A DNA stretch of 64,000 bases. Source: Neorhizobium populisoli. Its GTDB lineage: Bacteria; Pseudomonadota; Alphaproteobacteria; Rhizobiales; Rhizobiaceae. A program made the translations under genes and the position numbers. The notes under the pieces are model-generated. The model had not been told where the DNA came from, searched no databases, and saw only the letters and a list, made by a program, of their open reading frames with translations. The DNA lies in the NCBI RefSeq assembly GCF_019430945.1, contig NZ_JAHYCB010000005.1, positions 310,001 to 374,000 on the forward strand. The letters run 5' to 3'. Positions 27,522 to 36,527 of the stretch are shown here, one piece after another. The first letter of the stretch is position 1; every line of letters begins with the position of its first letter.

Positions 27522-28247
27522 ATGACCGACTACGTTCTTTCCGACGCCACCCGCCAGAAATACGAGGGCGTCAGCTGCGCGACACTCTGCACCGCGCTGT
27601 TCAAGCGCGGCCTGCGCAACCAGTTCATCCAGGGTGTCCAGCCGCTGTCCCACAAGCCGAAGAACATGGTGGGCCAGGCCTTCACGCTGCGTTACATCCC
27701 GGCCCGTGAGGACCTGAACCAGCTCACCGTCTTCCAGAACCCGCAGCATCCGCAGCGCGCCGCCGTCGAGCAGTGCCCGCCCGGCCATGTCATGGTGATG
27801 GACAGCCGCAAGGATGCCCGCGCCGCTTCGGCCGGCTCCATCCTCGTCTCGCGCCTTATGGTGCGCGGCGTCGCCGGCGTCGTCACCGACGGCGGTTTTC
27901 GCGACAGCCCGGAGATCGCAGAACTTGCCATGCGCTCCTACCACAGCCGCCCGTCGGCCCCGACCAACCTGACACTCCATCAGGCGCTCGACATCAACGT
28001 GCCGATCGGCTGCGGTGATGTCGCGGTGTGGCCGGGAGACGTAGTGATCGGCGACAATGAAGGCGTCGTCATCGTGCCGGCAAACATTGCCGACGAGATC
28101 GCCGACGAGGCCGTCGAAATGACCGCCTTCGAGGATTTCGTTACCGAGGAAGTGCTCAAAGGTCGTTCGATCATCGGCCTCTATCCGCCGACCAAGGAAG
28201 AGTCGAAGGCCGATTTCGCCAAATGGCGTCAGGCCAACGGCCGGTAA
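27522..28247 (+). CDS. RraA-like protein (possible 2-keto-acid aldolase/decarboxylase)
   Basis: This 241-aa protein of the RraA/menG-like fold has GVAGVVTDGGFRDS, the usual substrate/metal loop with R and D residues, and IGCGDVAVWPGDVVIGDNEGVV. Members include 4-hydroxy-4-methyl-2-oxoglutarate aldolase, oxaloacetate decarboxylase and the RNase E inhibitor. Coupled to an aldonate dehydratase, an aldolase role on the 2-keto-3-deoxy product is likely. GGGGAG precedes the ATG, and a terminator follows. Confidence 0.82.
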   Translation: MTDYVLSDATRQKYEGVSCATLCTALFKRGLRNQFIQGVQPLSHKPKNMVGQAFTLRYIPAREDLNQLTVFQNPQHPQRAAVEQCPPGHVMVMDSRKDARAASAGSILVSRLMVRGVAGVVTDGGFRDSPEIAELAMRSYHSRPSAPTNLTLHQALDINVPIGCGDVAVWPGDVVIGDNEGVVIVPANIADEIADEAVEMTAFEDFVTEEVLKGRSIIGLYPPTKEESKADFAKWRQANGR

Positions 28248-28282
28248 AACACCATAGTCGGCTAAAAATCTGGGAGTTGCTG

Positions 28283-28318
28283 ATACCCCAGCGTGGCCAC
28301 ACGCCGGGGTATTTGTTT
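28283..28318 (+). terminator. Rho-independent terminator after RraA-like gene
   Basis: ATACCCC-a-GCGTG pairs with CACGC-c-GGGGTAT around a 3-base loop and is followed by TTGTTT, 36 bases after the stop. The rest of the gap to 28444 shows nothing more that can be named. Confidence 0.7.
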
Positions 28319-28444
28319 GCCGAACGACCACGGATCGACGGATGCCTGATAAAGCCATCCAACTGTTTCCGCTGCACAATCAGTCCGCGTGCCTATTATT
28401 CTTCATAACATTCCCGTCATGCGATCAATGACCAATGCATACCG

Positions 28445-28472
28445 TTGACATTTCTTTATAGGGATTTATAAA
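28445..28472 (+). promoter_or_regulatory. Sigma70-type promoter for gntR-TRAP operon
   Basis: TTGACA (28445-28450) and TATAAA (28467-28472) are 16 bases apart, a near-consensus pair. The operator starts 8 bases downstream. Confidence 0.65.
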
Positions 28473-28480
28473 TACGCCTT

Positions 28481-28497
28481 AACTGGTAAGACCAGTT
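28481..28497. promoter_or_regulatory. FadR/UxuR-type GntR operator
   Basis: AACTGGTAAGACCAGTT is a perfect palindrome (arms AACTGGT/ACCAGTT) matching the TGGT-N3-ACCA consensus of FadR-subfamily GntR proteins. It covers the predicted transcription start, so binding should repress. Confidence 0.75.
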
Positions 28498-28541
28498 GAC
28501 CAATGGCGCCCAGGGGAGAACGGGCGCCTGGGAGGGATCAA

Positions 28542-29288
28542 ATGTTTTCGGTCGTCGAACCGCGCCGCCTTTATCGGCAGGCCGCGGAACAGATGCGTGC
28601 GCTTATCGAACGGGGCGAATTCGCTGTCGGCGATCGCTTGCCGGCAGAGCGTGACCTTGCCGAAATGCTCGGAGTTTCCCGACCGACCGTGCGTGAAGCG
28701 CTGATCGTGCTTGAAGTCGAAGGGCTGATCACCATCCGCATGGGTTCCGGCGTCTATGTCTGCCCGCGCAAATCCGCTCCATCGGCATCCGCCGCACCGG
28801 ACAATATCGAAGGCCCATTCGAACTGCTGCGCGCCCGCGCATTGGTCGAATGCGCCATCGTTGAGGAAGCAGCCCGGCTCGCCCGGCCTGACCACATTAC
28901 CATTCTCGACCAGAATCTGGCCGCGATGCGCAACGTGCTGGACGACCGCAGCGAAGCGCTCCGGCTCGACCGCGAGTTTCACACCGCCGTCACCAGCATC
29001 GTCGCCAATGCAACCCTCGAACGCCTCGTCGGCGATCTGCATGACCAGCGCCTAACGCCTTACTTCGAGAAGCTCGCCGATCATTTCGAGAACCGCTACA
29101 CTTGGGGCAGCGCGCTCGACGAGCATCGCCTGATCCGCGACGCCATCGCCGCCGGAGACCCGGCCCGCGCCCGCGAGGCGATGCGCAGCCATCTCGAACT
29201 GTCGCAGCAGAGATTTTCCAGAAGCTTCGGAGAGGAGCCCATGGACAAGACGCTTTCGCCAGCCCGCAGGCCGGCAAGAGCGACCTGA
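28542..29288 (+). CDS. GntR-family regulator (FadR/UxuR-like) of TRAP-uxuA operon
   Basis: This 248-aa protein has a winged helix at residues 7-75 (RLPAERDLAEMLGVSRPTVR... with an IRMGSGVYV wing) and an FCD domain after (REFHTAVTSIVANA). GGAGGG at 28531-28536 sets the start. It lies just after its likely operator and first in an operon with TRAP, dehydrogenase and UxuA genes, so it probably answers a hexuronate or fructuronate-like inducer. Confidence 0.88.
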   Translation: MFSVVEPRRLYRQAAEQMRALIERGEFAVGDRLPAERDLAEMLGVSRPTVREALIVLEVEGLITIRMGSGVYVCPRKSAPSASAAPDNIEGPFELLRARALVECAIVEEAARLARPDHITILDQNLAAMRNVLDDRSEALRLDREFHTAVTSIVANATLERLVGDLHDQRLTPYFEKLADHFENRYTWGSALDEHRLIRDAIAAGDPARAREAMRSHLELSQQRFSRSFGEEPMDKTLSPARRPARAT

Positions 29289-29325
29289 ACTACCCGCATT
29301 TCACGTCAACTGGGAGGATGAAGAC

Positions 29326-30300
29326 ATGAAACTGAAACTCACGACAATTCTCGGCGCAACCGCTGCCGTCCTGGTATCGGCCTTCGCCGCACAGGCGCAG
29401 ACAGCCCTCAAATGGGCGCACGTCTACGAAACCTCCGAGCCCTTCCACACCGAGTCGGTCTGGGCGGCGCAGGAAATCGGCAAGCGCACCAACGGCCGCT
29501 ACAAGATCGACGTTTTCCCGGCTTCGCAGCTCGGCAAGGAAGCCGATATCAACCAGGGCCTCAAGCTCGGCACGGTCGATATCATCATTTCCGGCTCCAG
29601 CTTTGCGGCCCGCGAATATCCGCCGATCGGCGTCACCTACTATCCCTACATCTTCCGCGACGCGAGCCACCTGATCGCCTACACCAAGAGCGACGTCTTC
29701 AAGCGTCTCGCCAAGGGTTACGAGGATGCGTCCGGCAACCATATCGCCGCCGTCACCTACTACGGCACGCGCCACACGACGGCCAACAAGCCGATCGCCA
29801 AATGCGCTGACCTGAAGGGCGTAAAGATGCGCGTTCCGGACGTTCCGGCCTATCTCGCCATGCCGCGCGCCTGCGGCGCCAACACAACCCCGATCGCTTT
29901 CGCCGAAGTCTATCTGGCCCTCCAGAACGGCACCGTCGAAGCGCAGGAAAACCCGCTGACCACGATCGAGGCCAAGAAGTTCTACGAAGTCCAGAAGAAC
30001 ATCATTCTGTCCGGTCACATCGTCGACCACCTGAACACTGTCATCTCCAAGAGCCTGTGGTCGAAGCTGTCCGACGAGGACAAGAAGATCTTCGGCGACG
30101 TCATGGCTGAAGCCGCCGAACGCGGCACTAAGCTGATCGAGAAGCGCGAAAACGAACTCGTCGCCCAGTTCAAGAGCCAGGGCATCAATGTGACCGAAGT
30201 CGACAAGGCCGACTTCGAGAAGAACGTCGTCGAAAAGGTGAAGATGGAAGACTTCGGCTACAAGAAGGCCGATTGGGAAGCCATCCGCGCCATCAAGTAA
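29326..30300 (+). CDS. TRAP transporter solute-binding protein DctP
   Basis: This 324-aa periplasmic protein has a signal peptide ending near AAQAQT. The DctP pattern includes FPASQLGKEADINQGLKLGT and a carboxylate-binding arginine region KMRVPDVPAY, and ENPLTT follows. GGGAGG lies 8 bases before the ATG. In this operon the ligand is probably a uronate or aldonate. It works with the DctQ and DctM proteins that follow. Confidence 0.92.
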   Translation: MKLKLTTILGATAAVLVSAFAAQAQTALKWAHVYETSEPFHTESVWAAQEIGKRTNGRYKIDVFPASQLGKEADINQGLKLGTVDIIISGSSFAAREYPPIGVTYYPYIFRDASHLIAYTKSDVFKRLAKGYEDASGNHIAAVTYYGTRHTTANKPIAKCADLKGVKMRVPDVPAYLAMPRACGANTTPIAFAEVYLALQNGTVEAQENPLTTIEAKKFYEVQKNIILSGHIVDHLNTVISKSLWSKLSDEDKKIFGDVMAEAAERGTKLIEKRENELVAQFKSQGINVTEVDKADFEKNVVEKVKMEDFGYKKADWEAIRAIK

Positions 30301-30314
30301 TTTCAAGACGATAG

Positions 30315-30346
30315 AGCCGGCCTTCGGCCTGAGGGCCGGCTTTCCT
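30315..30346 (+). terminator. Attenuator hairpin between dctP and dctQ
   Basis: AGCCGGCC pairs with GGCCGGCT (30334-30341), followed by TTCCTTTC. Such a hairpin after the binding-protein gene commonly raises its message over the membrane subunits. Confidence 0.55.
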
Positions 30347-30372
30347 TTCCCGCAATTGCCGGAAGACCGATC

Positions 30373-30945
30373 ATGTCGAAAGAAATCCATACGCAGATTA
30401 CAGCGGAGGAACTCGCCCATTCCTTCGAGGACACCGCGCCAACCGCGCATGTGTCCGATTATGCCATCGAGGACTGGGTGACCCTCATCATCTTCTGGCT
30501 GATGACCGGCTGCGTCTTCCTGCAGTTCTTCACCCGTTACGTCCTGAACGATTCCTATGCCTGGACCGAAGAAATCGCCATCAACTGCCTGATCGGCGTC
30601 GTCTTCTTGGGCTCCGTGATGTGCGTGCGCATCTCCCGCCATATCCAGGTGGACGTGCTCTATCACTACCTGCCGCATGGCGTCGCCCGCGCGCTCGCGA
30701 TCTTCGTCGATCTCGTCCGCATGGCCTTCTTCGCTTACGCCTGCTGGCTGATGTGGCGTTACGTCGAGGTCGTCGCGCATGAGCGCATGGTCACAGTCGA
30801 CCTGCCGCGCAACATCGTTTTCTACAGCGTGATGGCCGCCTTCGTCCTCATGCTCCTCCGTTCCATCCAGGTCTTCGTCGGCAATCTGCGCCGCGGTTAT
30901 TCCGTTCTTGAGCGGCCTGAAATGTTCCAGAAAGCCGAGGACTGA
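30373..30945 (+). CDS. TRAP transporter small permease DctQ
   Basis: This 190-aa inner-membrane protein has four hydrophobic segments beginning at WVTLIIFWLMTGCVFLQFFTRY and the DctQ-typical YAWTEEIA motif. GGAAG lies about 7 bases before the start. It bridges DctP and DctM. The DctM start is 6 bases downstream. Confidence 0.9.
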   Translation: MSKEIHTQITAEELAHSFEDTAPTAHVSDYAIEDWVTLIIFWLMTGCVFLQFFTRYVLNDSYAWTEEIAINCLIGVVFLGSVMCVRISRHIQVDVLYHYLPHGVARALAIFVDLVRMAFFAYACWLMWRYVEVVAHERMVTVDLPRNIVFYSVMAAFVLMLLRSIQVFVGNLRRGYSVLERPEMFQKAED

Positions 30946-30950
30946 TCCCC

Positions 30951-32363
30951 ATGCTGCTGCTTGTCGGTGCCTTTCTTGTCCTGATGGTGGTCGGCGTGCC
31001 CGTCGCCATCTCCATGGCGACAGCCTCCATCCTCTATCTGATCCTTTACGGCGTCGCGCCGGATATCATCGCCGCCCAGCGCATGATCGCCGGCGTCGAA
31101 AGCTTCCCGCTGCTCGCCGTGCCCTTCTTCATTCTGGCCGGTAACCTGATGAACTCCGCCGGCGTCACCGGCCGCATCTATTCCTTCGCCGTCGCCCTCG
31201 TCGGCTGGATGAAGGGTGGCCTGGCACAGGTCAACATCATTGGTTCGGTGATCTTCTCCGGCATGTCCGGCACCGCGCTGGCGGACGCTGCCGGTATCGG
31301 CACGATCGAGATCAAGGCGATGAAGGACCACGGCTATCCGGTCGAGGCCGCCGTCGGCGTCACCGCCGCCTCCGCAACGCTCGGTCCGATCTTCCCGCCG
31401 TCTCTGCCCTTCGTCATCTACGGCATGATGGCCAATGTCTCGATCGGCGCGCTGTTCATGGCCGGCATCCTGCCGGGCGTCGTCATGACTGTGCTGATGA
31501 TGGTGACGGTTGCGATCTTCGCTTATGTCAAGCGGTGGGGCTCCGATACGCCGTTCGACATGAAGCAGCTGATGTCCGCGTCGCTGGAAGTTGTTGTCGT
31601 TTTCGCGGTTCCGGTGCTGATCTGGCTCCTGATGGAAGCCGGGTTGTCGATGAACCTCGCCGCCGGCATCGCGCTCGCCGCCCTGCTCGCGCTCGACTGG
31701 TATTTCAACTTCTCCGCCGTCATGGCGCTGATGACCCCGGTCATCCTGATCGGCGGCATGACGATGGGCTGGTTCACGCCGACCGAAGCGGCGGTTGCCG
31801 CCGTGCTCTGGTCGCTGTTCCTTGGCCTCGTGCGTTACCGCACCATGACCATGTCGACGCTGGCGCGCGCCACGTTCGACACAATCGAGACCACCGCCTC
31901 GGTCCTCTTCATCGTCACCGCCGCCTCGATCTTCGCGTGGCTGCTGACGGTCAGCCAGGCTGCCCAGCTTCTGTCGGATGCGATCCTGTCGATCACCGAC
32001 AACAAATGGGTGTTCCTGATCCTCGTGAACCTGCTGATGCTCTTCGTCGGCTGCTTCCTGGATACGATCGCGGCGATCACCATCCTCGTGCCGATCCTGC
32101 TGCCGATCGTCGCCAAGTTCGGCATCGATCCGGTGCATTTCGGCCTGATTATGACGCTGAACCTGATGATCGGCCTGCTGCATCCGCCGCTCGGCATGGT
32201 TCTTTTCGTGCTCTCGCGCGTCGCGAAACTATCGGTCGAACGCACGACAATGGCGATCCTGCCCTGGCTGGTGCCGCTGTTCATCGCGCTGATCCTGATC
32301 ACCTTCATCCCGGCGATCACACTCTGGCTGCCGACGGAACTCGGCCTGATCCGGGCGAAGTGA
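30951..32363 (+). CDS. TRAP transporter large permease DctM
   Basis: This 470-aa protein with about 12 hydrophobic segments has family marks GVPVAISMA, FFILAGNLMNSAGVTGRI, SGMSGTALADAAGIG and GWFTPTEAAVAA. It is the sodium-coupled channel subunit of the TRAP importer. It is followed 10 bases later by the dehydrogenase gene, so one transcript is likely. Confidence 0.92.
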   Translation: MLLLVGAFLVLMVVGVPVAISMATASILYLILYGVAPDIIAAQRMIAGVESFPLLAVPFFILAGNLMNSAGVTGRIYSFAVALVGWMKGGLAQVNIIGSVIFSGMSGTALADAAGIGTIEIKAMKDHGYPVEAAVGVTAASATLGPIFPPSLPFVIYGMMANVSIGALFMAGILPGVVMTVLMMVTVAIFAYVKRWGSDTPFDMKQLMSASLEVVVVFAVPVLIWLLMEAGLSMNLAAGIALAALLALDWYFNFSAVMALMTPVILIGGMTMGWFTPTEAAVAAVLWSLFLGLVRYRTMTMSTLARATFDTIETTASVLFIVTAASIFAWLLTVSQAAQLLSDAILSITDNKWVFLILVNLLMLFVGCFLDTIAAITILVPILLPIVAKFGIDPVHFGLIMTLNLMIGLLHPPLGMVLFVLSRVAKLSVERTTMAILPWLVPLFIALILITFIPAITLWLPTELGLIRAK

Positions 32364-32373
32364 GGAGCGTCGC

Positions 32374-33417
32374 ATGCAAACGCGCTTTGCAAGGCTCTAT
32401 GGCCAAAGAGATCTGAAAATCGAAGAGGGGCCGGTCACGGCCCCTCGCGAAGGCGAGGTTCTCTTGAAGATGGCCGCTGGCGGTATCTGCGGCTCCGACC
32501 TGCATTATTATCAGGATGGCGGCTTCGGCCCGATCCGCGTCCGCGAACCGATCATCCCCGGCCATGAAGCTGCCGGATATGTCGAAGGCATCGGCCCCGG
32601 CGTTTCTCATCTGAGTTTCGGCCAACTGGTCGCGGTTAACCCCAGCAAGCCCTGCGGCAAATGCCGCTTCTGCCTCGATGGCCTGCCGATCCACTGCCTC
32701 GACATGCAGTTCATGGGCAGCGCCATGCGCCTGCCGCATGCACAGGGCATGTTTCGCGACTACCTCGTCGTCCCCGCCATCCAATGCCTGCCCGCGGGCA
32801 ACGGCATCGGTGCCGGCGAAGCCGCCTGTTCCGAACCGCTCGCCGTCTGCCTGCATGCCGTGTCCCGCGCCGGTGACTTGACGGGCAGGAAGGTTCTCGT
32901 GACGGGCGCCGGTCCGATCGGTGCGCTCGTCGCCGCCGCCGCCCGCCATGCAGGTGCCGCGGAAATCATCGTCACCGATCTGACCGATGCGGCACTCGAC
33001 CGCGCCAAAGCCATGGGCGCCAGCCGCACGATCAACGTTGCAAGCGACGCCGCCTCGCTCGCCGAGTTTGAAGCGGACAAAGGCCAGTTCGACATCGCCT
33101 TCGAATGCTCCGCCGCCTCCCCCGCCATCCGCAACGCGATTGCCATCGTCAAACCGCGCGGCACGATCGTCCAGGTCGGCGTCAGCGGCGACACGACCGT
33201 GCCGCTCAACGCATTGGTCGGCAAGGAACTGCACTGGATCGGCTCGCAACGCTTCGACACGGAATTTGCCGAAGCCATCAAACTGATCTCGTCGCGCAAG
33301 ATCGACGTACGCCCGATCATCTCGCACACCTTCCCGATCGACCAGGCCATCAAGGCTTTCGAGACCGCCGGCGACCGCAGCCTCGCCTGCAAGGTGCAGC
33401 TGACTTTCCTGAATTGA
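32374..33417 (+). CDS. Zinc-dependent dehydrogenase, L-idonate 5-dehydrogenase-like
   Basis: This 347-aa medium-chain dehydrogenase has catalytic-zinc residues in GGICGSDLHYY and GHEAAG, structural-zinc cysteines in CGKCRFCLDGLPIHC, and the nucleotide loop GAGPIGALV. The idonate/sorbitol branch is suggested by the LHYYQDGGFG block. In this operon it may interconvert aldonate and keto-acid (fructuronate/tagaturonate or idonate/5-keto-gluconate) ahead of UxuA. GGAG precedes the start. Confidence 0.85.
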   Translation: MQTRFARLYGQRDLKIEEGPVTAPREGEVLLKMAAGGICGSDLHYYQDGGFGPIRVREPIIPGHEAAGYVEGIGPGVSHLSFGQLVAVNPSKPCGKCRFCLDGLPIHCLDMQFMGSAMRLPHAQGMFRDYLVVPAIQCLPAGNGIGAGEAACSEPLAVCLHAVSRAGDLTGRKVLVTGAGPIGALVAAAARHAGAAEIIVTDLTDAALDRAKAMGASRTINVASDAASLAEFEADKGQFDIAFECSAASPAIRNAIAIVKPRGTIVQVGVSGDTTVPLNALVGKELHWIGSQRFDTEFAEAIKLISSRKIDVRPIISHTFPIDQAIKAFETAGDRSLACKVQLTFLN

Positions 33418-33436
33418 ACACCGCAAGGATATCCCG

Positions 33437-34633
33437 ATGAGACATACATGGCGCTGGTTCGGCCCGATCGACAAGGTGAGCGTTCAGGACGCCGCCCAGG
33501 CGGGCGCTGAAGGAATCGTCAGCGCCCTGCATCACATCCCGACCGGCGACGTCTGGCCCGAGGCGGAAATCGCCAAGCGCCATGAAGAGATCAAGGCCGG
33601 CGGCCTGTTCTGGGATGTCGTCGAAAGCGTGCCTGTCTCCGAAAGCATCAAGACCCAGACCGGCGACTGGCGCCCCCACATCTCCAACTGGCAGGAGACG
33701 CTACGCCGCCTCTCCGCCTCCGGCATCCGCACCGTCTGCTATAATTTCATGCCGGTGCTCGACTGGACCCGCACCGACCTCCGCTGGACTGCCCGCCATG
33801 GCGCCAAGGCGATGCGTTTCGACCTCATCGATTTCGTCGCCTTTGACCTCAATCTCCTGAAACGCCCCGGCGCTTCGGAAGATTACGACGAAGCGATCCG
33901 CGAGAAGGCAACCAAGCGCTTCGCCGAAATGCCGGAAGAACGCCGCACGGCCCTCTCGAAAAACGTCGGCGCTGGCCTGCCGGGCTCTGCCGACAGTTAT
34001 ACGCTGCCGCAGCTTCTTGAACTGCTCAAAACCTATTCCGGCATCAGCCGTGAAAGACTGCAGCAAAACCTCATCGATTTTCTGTCGGAGGTGACACCGG
34101 TCGCTGAACAGGTCGGCATCAACATCTGCGCCCATCCGGACGATCCGCCATGGGCGCTGCTCGGCCTGCCGCGCATCCTGTCGACCGAGGCCGACTATCT
34201 CCATATGCTGAACGCGGTCGACAGCCGTGCCAACGGCGTGACCTTCTGCACCGGCTCTCTCGGCGCGCGCGCCGCAAACGATCTTCCGGCCATGGTGAAG
34301 CGGCTCGCCCCGCGCATTCACTTCATCCACCTCCGCAACGTTCACCGCGAGGAGGCCGGCACGCCCTGCTCCTTCTTCGAGGACGAACATCTGGAAGGCG
34401 ACACCGACATGGTCGCCGTCATCGCCGAGCTTCTGTCCGAAGAACGCCGCCGCAAGGCCGAGGGTCGCGCCGATCACCAGATCCCGATGCGACCGGACCA
34501 CGGACAGGAAATCCTCGACGACCTGAAACGCGGCGCCCAGCCCGGTTATCCGGCGATCGGCCGCCTCAAGGGACTGGCGGAACTGCGCGGCATCGAGCGC
34601 GCGCTGTCCCACCGGCAATACGGTCTCCGCTGA
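33437..34633 (+). CDS. uxuA: D-mannonate dehydratase UxuA
   Basis: This 398-aa enzyme of the UxuA TIM-barrel family dehydrates D-mannonate to 2-keto-3-deoxygluconate, which enters the Entner-Doudoroff route. Typical blocks are TWRWFGPID near the N-terminus, CAHPDDPPW, and HFIHLRNVHRE, and an MRPDHG block near the C-terminus. AAGGA precedes the ATG. It ends the TRAP operon and converges with thiY, 4 bases away. Confidence 0.92.
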   Translation: MRHTWRWFGPIDKVSVQDAAQAGAEGIVSALHHIPTGDVWPEAEIAKRHEEIKAGGLFWDVVESVPVSESIKTQTGDWRPHISNWQETLRRLSASGIRTVCYNFMPVLDWTRTDLRWTARHGAKAMRFDLIDFVAFDLNLLKRPGASEDYDEAIREKATKRFAEMPEERRTALSKNVGAGLPGSADSYTLPQLLELLKTYSGISRERLQQNLIDFLSEVTPVAEQVGINICAHPDDPPWALLGLPRILSTEADYLHMLNAVDSRANGVTFCTGSLGARAANDLPAMVKRLAPRIHFIHLRNVHREEAGTPCSFFEDEHLEGDTDMVAVIAELLSEERRRKAEGRADHQIPMRPDHGQEILDDLKRGAQPGYPAIGRLKGLAELRGIERALSHRQYGLR

Positions 34634-34637
34634 AAGC

Positions 34638-35582
34638 TCAGCGGAGTTCCACCGCTACATCTTCCGGAGCCGGCGCCGCCTTGATCAGCCCCATCTCCTT
34701 CATGAAGGCGCCGAACCGAACGTAACGCGCCCGGTCAAGCGCTGCCGGCCGCTTGGCGAAACGCGGCAGCGTGTCGAAAAACGCCGTCTTGTTCAGCTCG
34801 TCATCGAGGTTCGGATAGGCCTTGACGAACATCGCCCAGGCCTCCTGCGGATGGTTGGTCATGAAGATCGAAGCCTGCTCGACCGCCGAAAGGAAACGCG
34901 GCAGGCGGCTATCAGCAGCCAAATCCTTGCGCGTCACATAGATCAGCTCGTCATAGGCCGGAACGCCATGTTCTTCCGGGAAAAACGCGCGGCCGGGATG
35001 TCCTTCCAGCTTCATCTGGGTGAGTTCAAAATTGCGGAAACCGCCAACCGTCGCATCAACCTGGCCGGCGATCAGTGACGGTGACAGCGAAAAATTCACG
35101 TTGATCAGCTCGAAATCGCTGTCGGCAAGTGCCTCGGACGCTAGCATCGTCTTCAGCATCACGTCTTCAAAACCGGTGACCGAGAAGCCGATCTTTTTGC
35201 CCTTCAGATCCTTGAGGCTCTTGATCGGCCCGTCGGCAAGTACCGTCACCGTGTTGAGCGGCGTTTCGACCAGCGTCCCGAACCGCACCAGCGGCAAGCC
35301 GGCATCGTGGTCAAGGAAGAGGTTCGGCTGATAGTGAATGCCGATATCCGCCTGCCCAGTCGAAACCAGCCGCGGCACGACCGATGGATCGGACGGCGGG
35401 ATAAGTTCAACATCCAGGTTTGCCGTAGCAAACAGCCCCTGCTCCTTGGCGATCACCATCGGCGCATGATCCGGATTGACGAACCATTCGAGCAGCACGG
35501 AAAGCTTGTCGGCCGCCTGCGATGGCGCCGGCGCCAGCAGACTGCCCAATGCAATGAGGGAAGCGGTCAGGATACGGATCAT
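34638..35582 (-). CDS. thiY: Thiamine-precursor-binding periplasmic protein (ThiY-like)
   Basis: This 314-aa NMT1/ThiY-type binding protein has a signal peptide ending near SQAAD. The block LEWFVNPDHAPMVIAKEQGLF holds the pyrimidine-binding features of the family. It overlaps thiX by ATGA and lies downstream of a TPP riboswitch, supporting formyl-aminopyrimidine or HMP uptake. Longer N-terminal reading would run into thiX. Confidence 0.85.
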   Translation of the reverse strand: MIRILTASLIALGSLLAPAPSQAADKLSVLLEWFVNPDHAPMVIAKEQGLFATANLDVELIPPSDPSVVPRLVSTGQADIGIHYQPNLFLDHDAGLPLVRFGTLVETPLNTVTVLADGPIKSLKDLKGKKIGFSVTGFEDVMLKTMLASEALADSDFELINVNFSLSPSLIAGQVDATVGGFRNFELTQMKLEGHPGRAFFPEEHGVPAYDELIYVTRKDLAADSRLPRFLSAVEQASIFMTNHPQEAWAMFVKAYPNLDDELNKTAFFDTLPRFAKRPAALDRARYVRFGAFMKEMGLIKAAPAPEDVAVELR

Positions 35583-36376
35583 GATCGGATGGAACTCCTT
35601 GATTGAAATGACGATCGGGAGACAATATCGTCGTCGCGCAACTCGCTCGCCCATGGGGCAAGCCCTGCCGTCAGCACGTCGACGAGAAGCCTCAAGAGAA
35701 GGGTAAGAACGGCCAGCACGAACATGGCCACAAAAACGGTATCGGTCTGCATGCGCGCATTGGCCTGAACCATGATGAAGCCAAGCCCGCCCGCCGCACC
35801 GACCCACTCACCGACGACCGCTCCGAGCGGCGCAAGAGGTGCTGCAACCCGCAGTCCCGAAATCAGGCTCGGGATCGCCAGCGGCACGCGGATGCCAACC
35901 AGCGCCTGCCAATGGGTTGCCCCATCGAGTTCGGCGGCGTCGAGCACATCGCGCTCGGTACGCCGCAAGCCATCGGCAAAGGAAGACGCAACCGGAAAAA
36001 AGATGATGATCGTCGTCATCGCCACTTTCGAGGCAAGCCCGAACCCCAGCCAGATGACCAGGATCGGCGCCAGTACGAAGACGGGCAATGCCTGCAGGAT
36101 CAGCACCATCGGCCAGACCAGCCGACCGATCCTCGGCCAGGCCGCCACGCCGAATGCAGTGGCGGCACCAAGCACGGAACCGACGATCAACCCTGCCGCG
36201 ATCTCCGTCAGCGTGATGAAACTATGCCAAGCCAGAAACTCAGGCTGCCGCAGAAATGCGGACGTGACTGCAGCCGGCGACGGCAGGATGTAACGAGGTG
36301 GCTCGAACACCGAGACCCCGGCCTGCCACAGGAGCAGCAGCACGACGAGCCCGATGACCGCATGGGACATGCGCAT
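35579..36376 (-). CDS. thiX: Thiamine-precursor ABC permease (ThiX-like)
   Basis: This 265-aa permease of the SsuC/TauC/ThiX type has six or so membrane helices and the coupling loop ERDVLDAAELDGATHWQALVGIRVPLAIP. Two ATGs are close (36376 and 36370) and neither has a clear ribosome site, whereas a 21-codon frame upstream does, so translational coupling is possible. No ThiZ ATPase gene lies beside it. The TPP riboswitch upstream controls it. Confidence 0.85.
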   Translation of the reverse strand: MRMSHAVIGLVVLLLLWQAGVSVFEPPRYILPSPAAVTSAFLRQPEFLAWHSFITLTEIAAGLIVGSVLGAATAFGVAAWPRIGRLVWPMVLILQALPVFVLAPILVIWLGFGLASKVAMTTIIIFFPVASSFADGLRRTERDVLDAAELDGATHWQALVGIRVPLAIPSLISGLRVAAPLAPLGAVVGEWVGAAGGLGFIMVQANARMQTDTVFVAMFVLAVLTLLLRLLVDVLTAGLAPWASELRDDDIVSRSSFQSRSSIRS

Positions 36377-36385
36377 AGCTGAGCG

Positions 36386-36451
36386 CTATCCGGCGCGATC
36401 GGACAGTATCGCCGGGTCTCCGGCGGCAAAGGCATGGTATTCAAACATCAT
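36386..36451 (-). CDS. Candidate leader peptide between TPP riboswitch and thiX
   Basis: A 21-codon frame begins ATG ATG TTT GAA with GGAG 8 bases upstream and ends in TAG 9 bases before the thiX ATG. It carries the only good ribosome site of the region. It could be the riboswitch's true translational target, or a remnant of a lost gene. No relative is recognised. Confidence 0.35.
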   Translation of the reverse strand: MMFEYHAFAAGDPAILSDRAG

Positions 36452-36527
36452 CGATCGATCTCCAGATAAACAATCACGGAGATCCAGGTGAAGCGGAGAA
36501 GAGAAAGTGTCGTCGCGCGGATGTGAC

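Noticed and set aside
29290..32183. Long - strand frames opposite the TRAP genes
   Set aside because: DctP, DctQ and DctM are complete on the + strand; the opposite frames are low-information.
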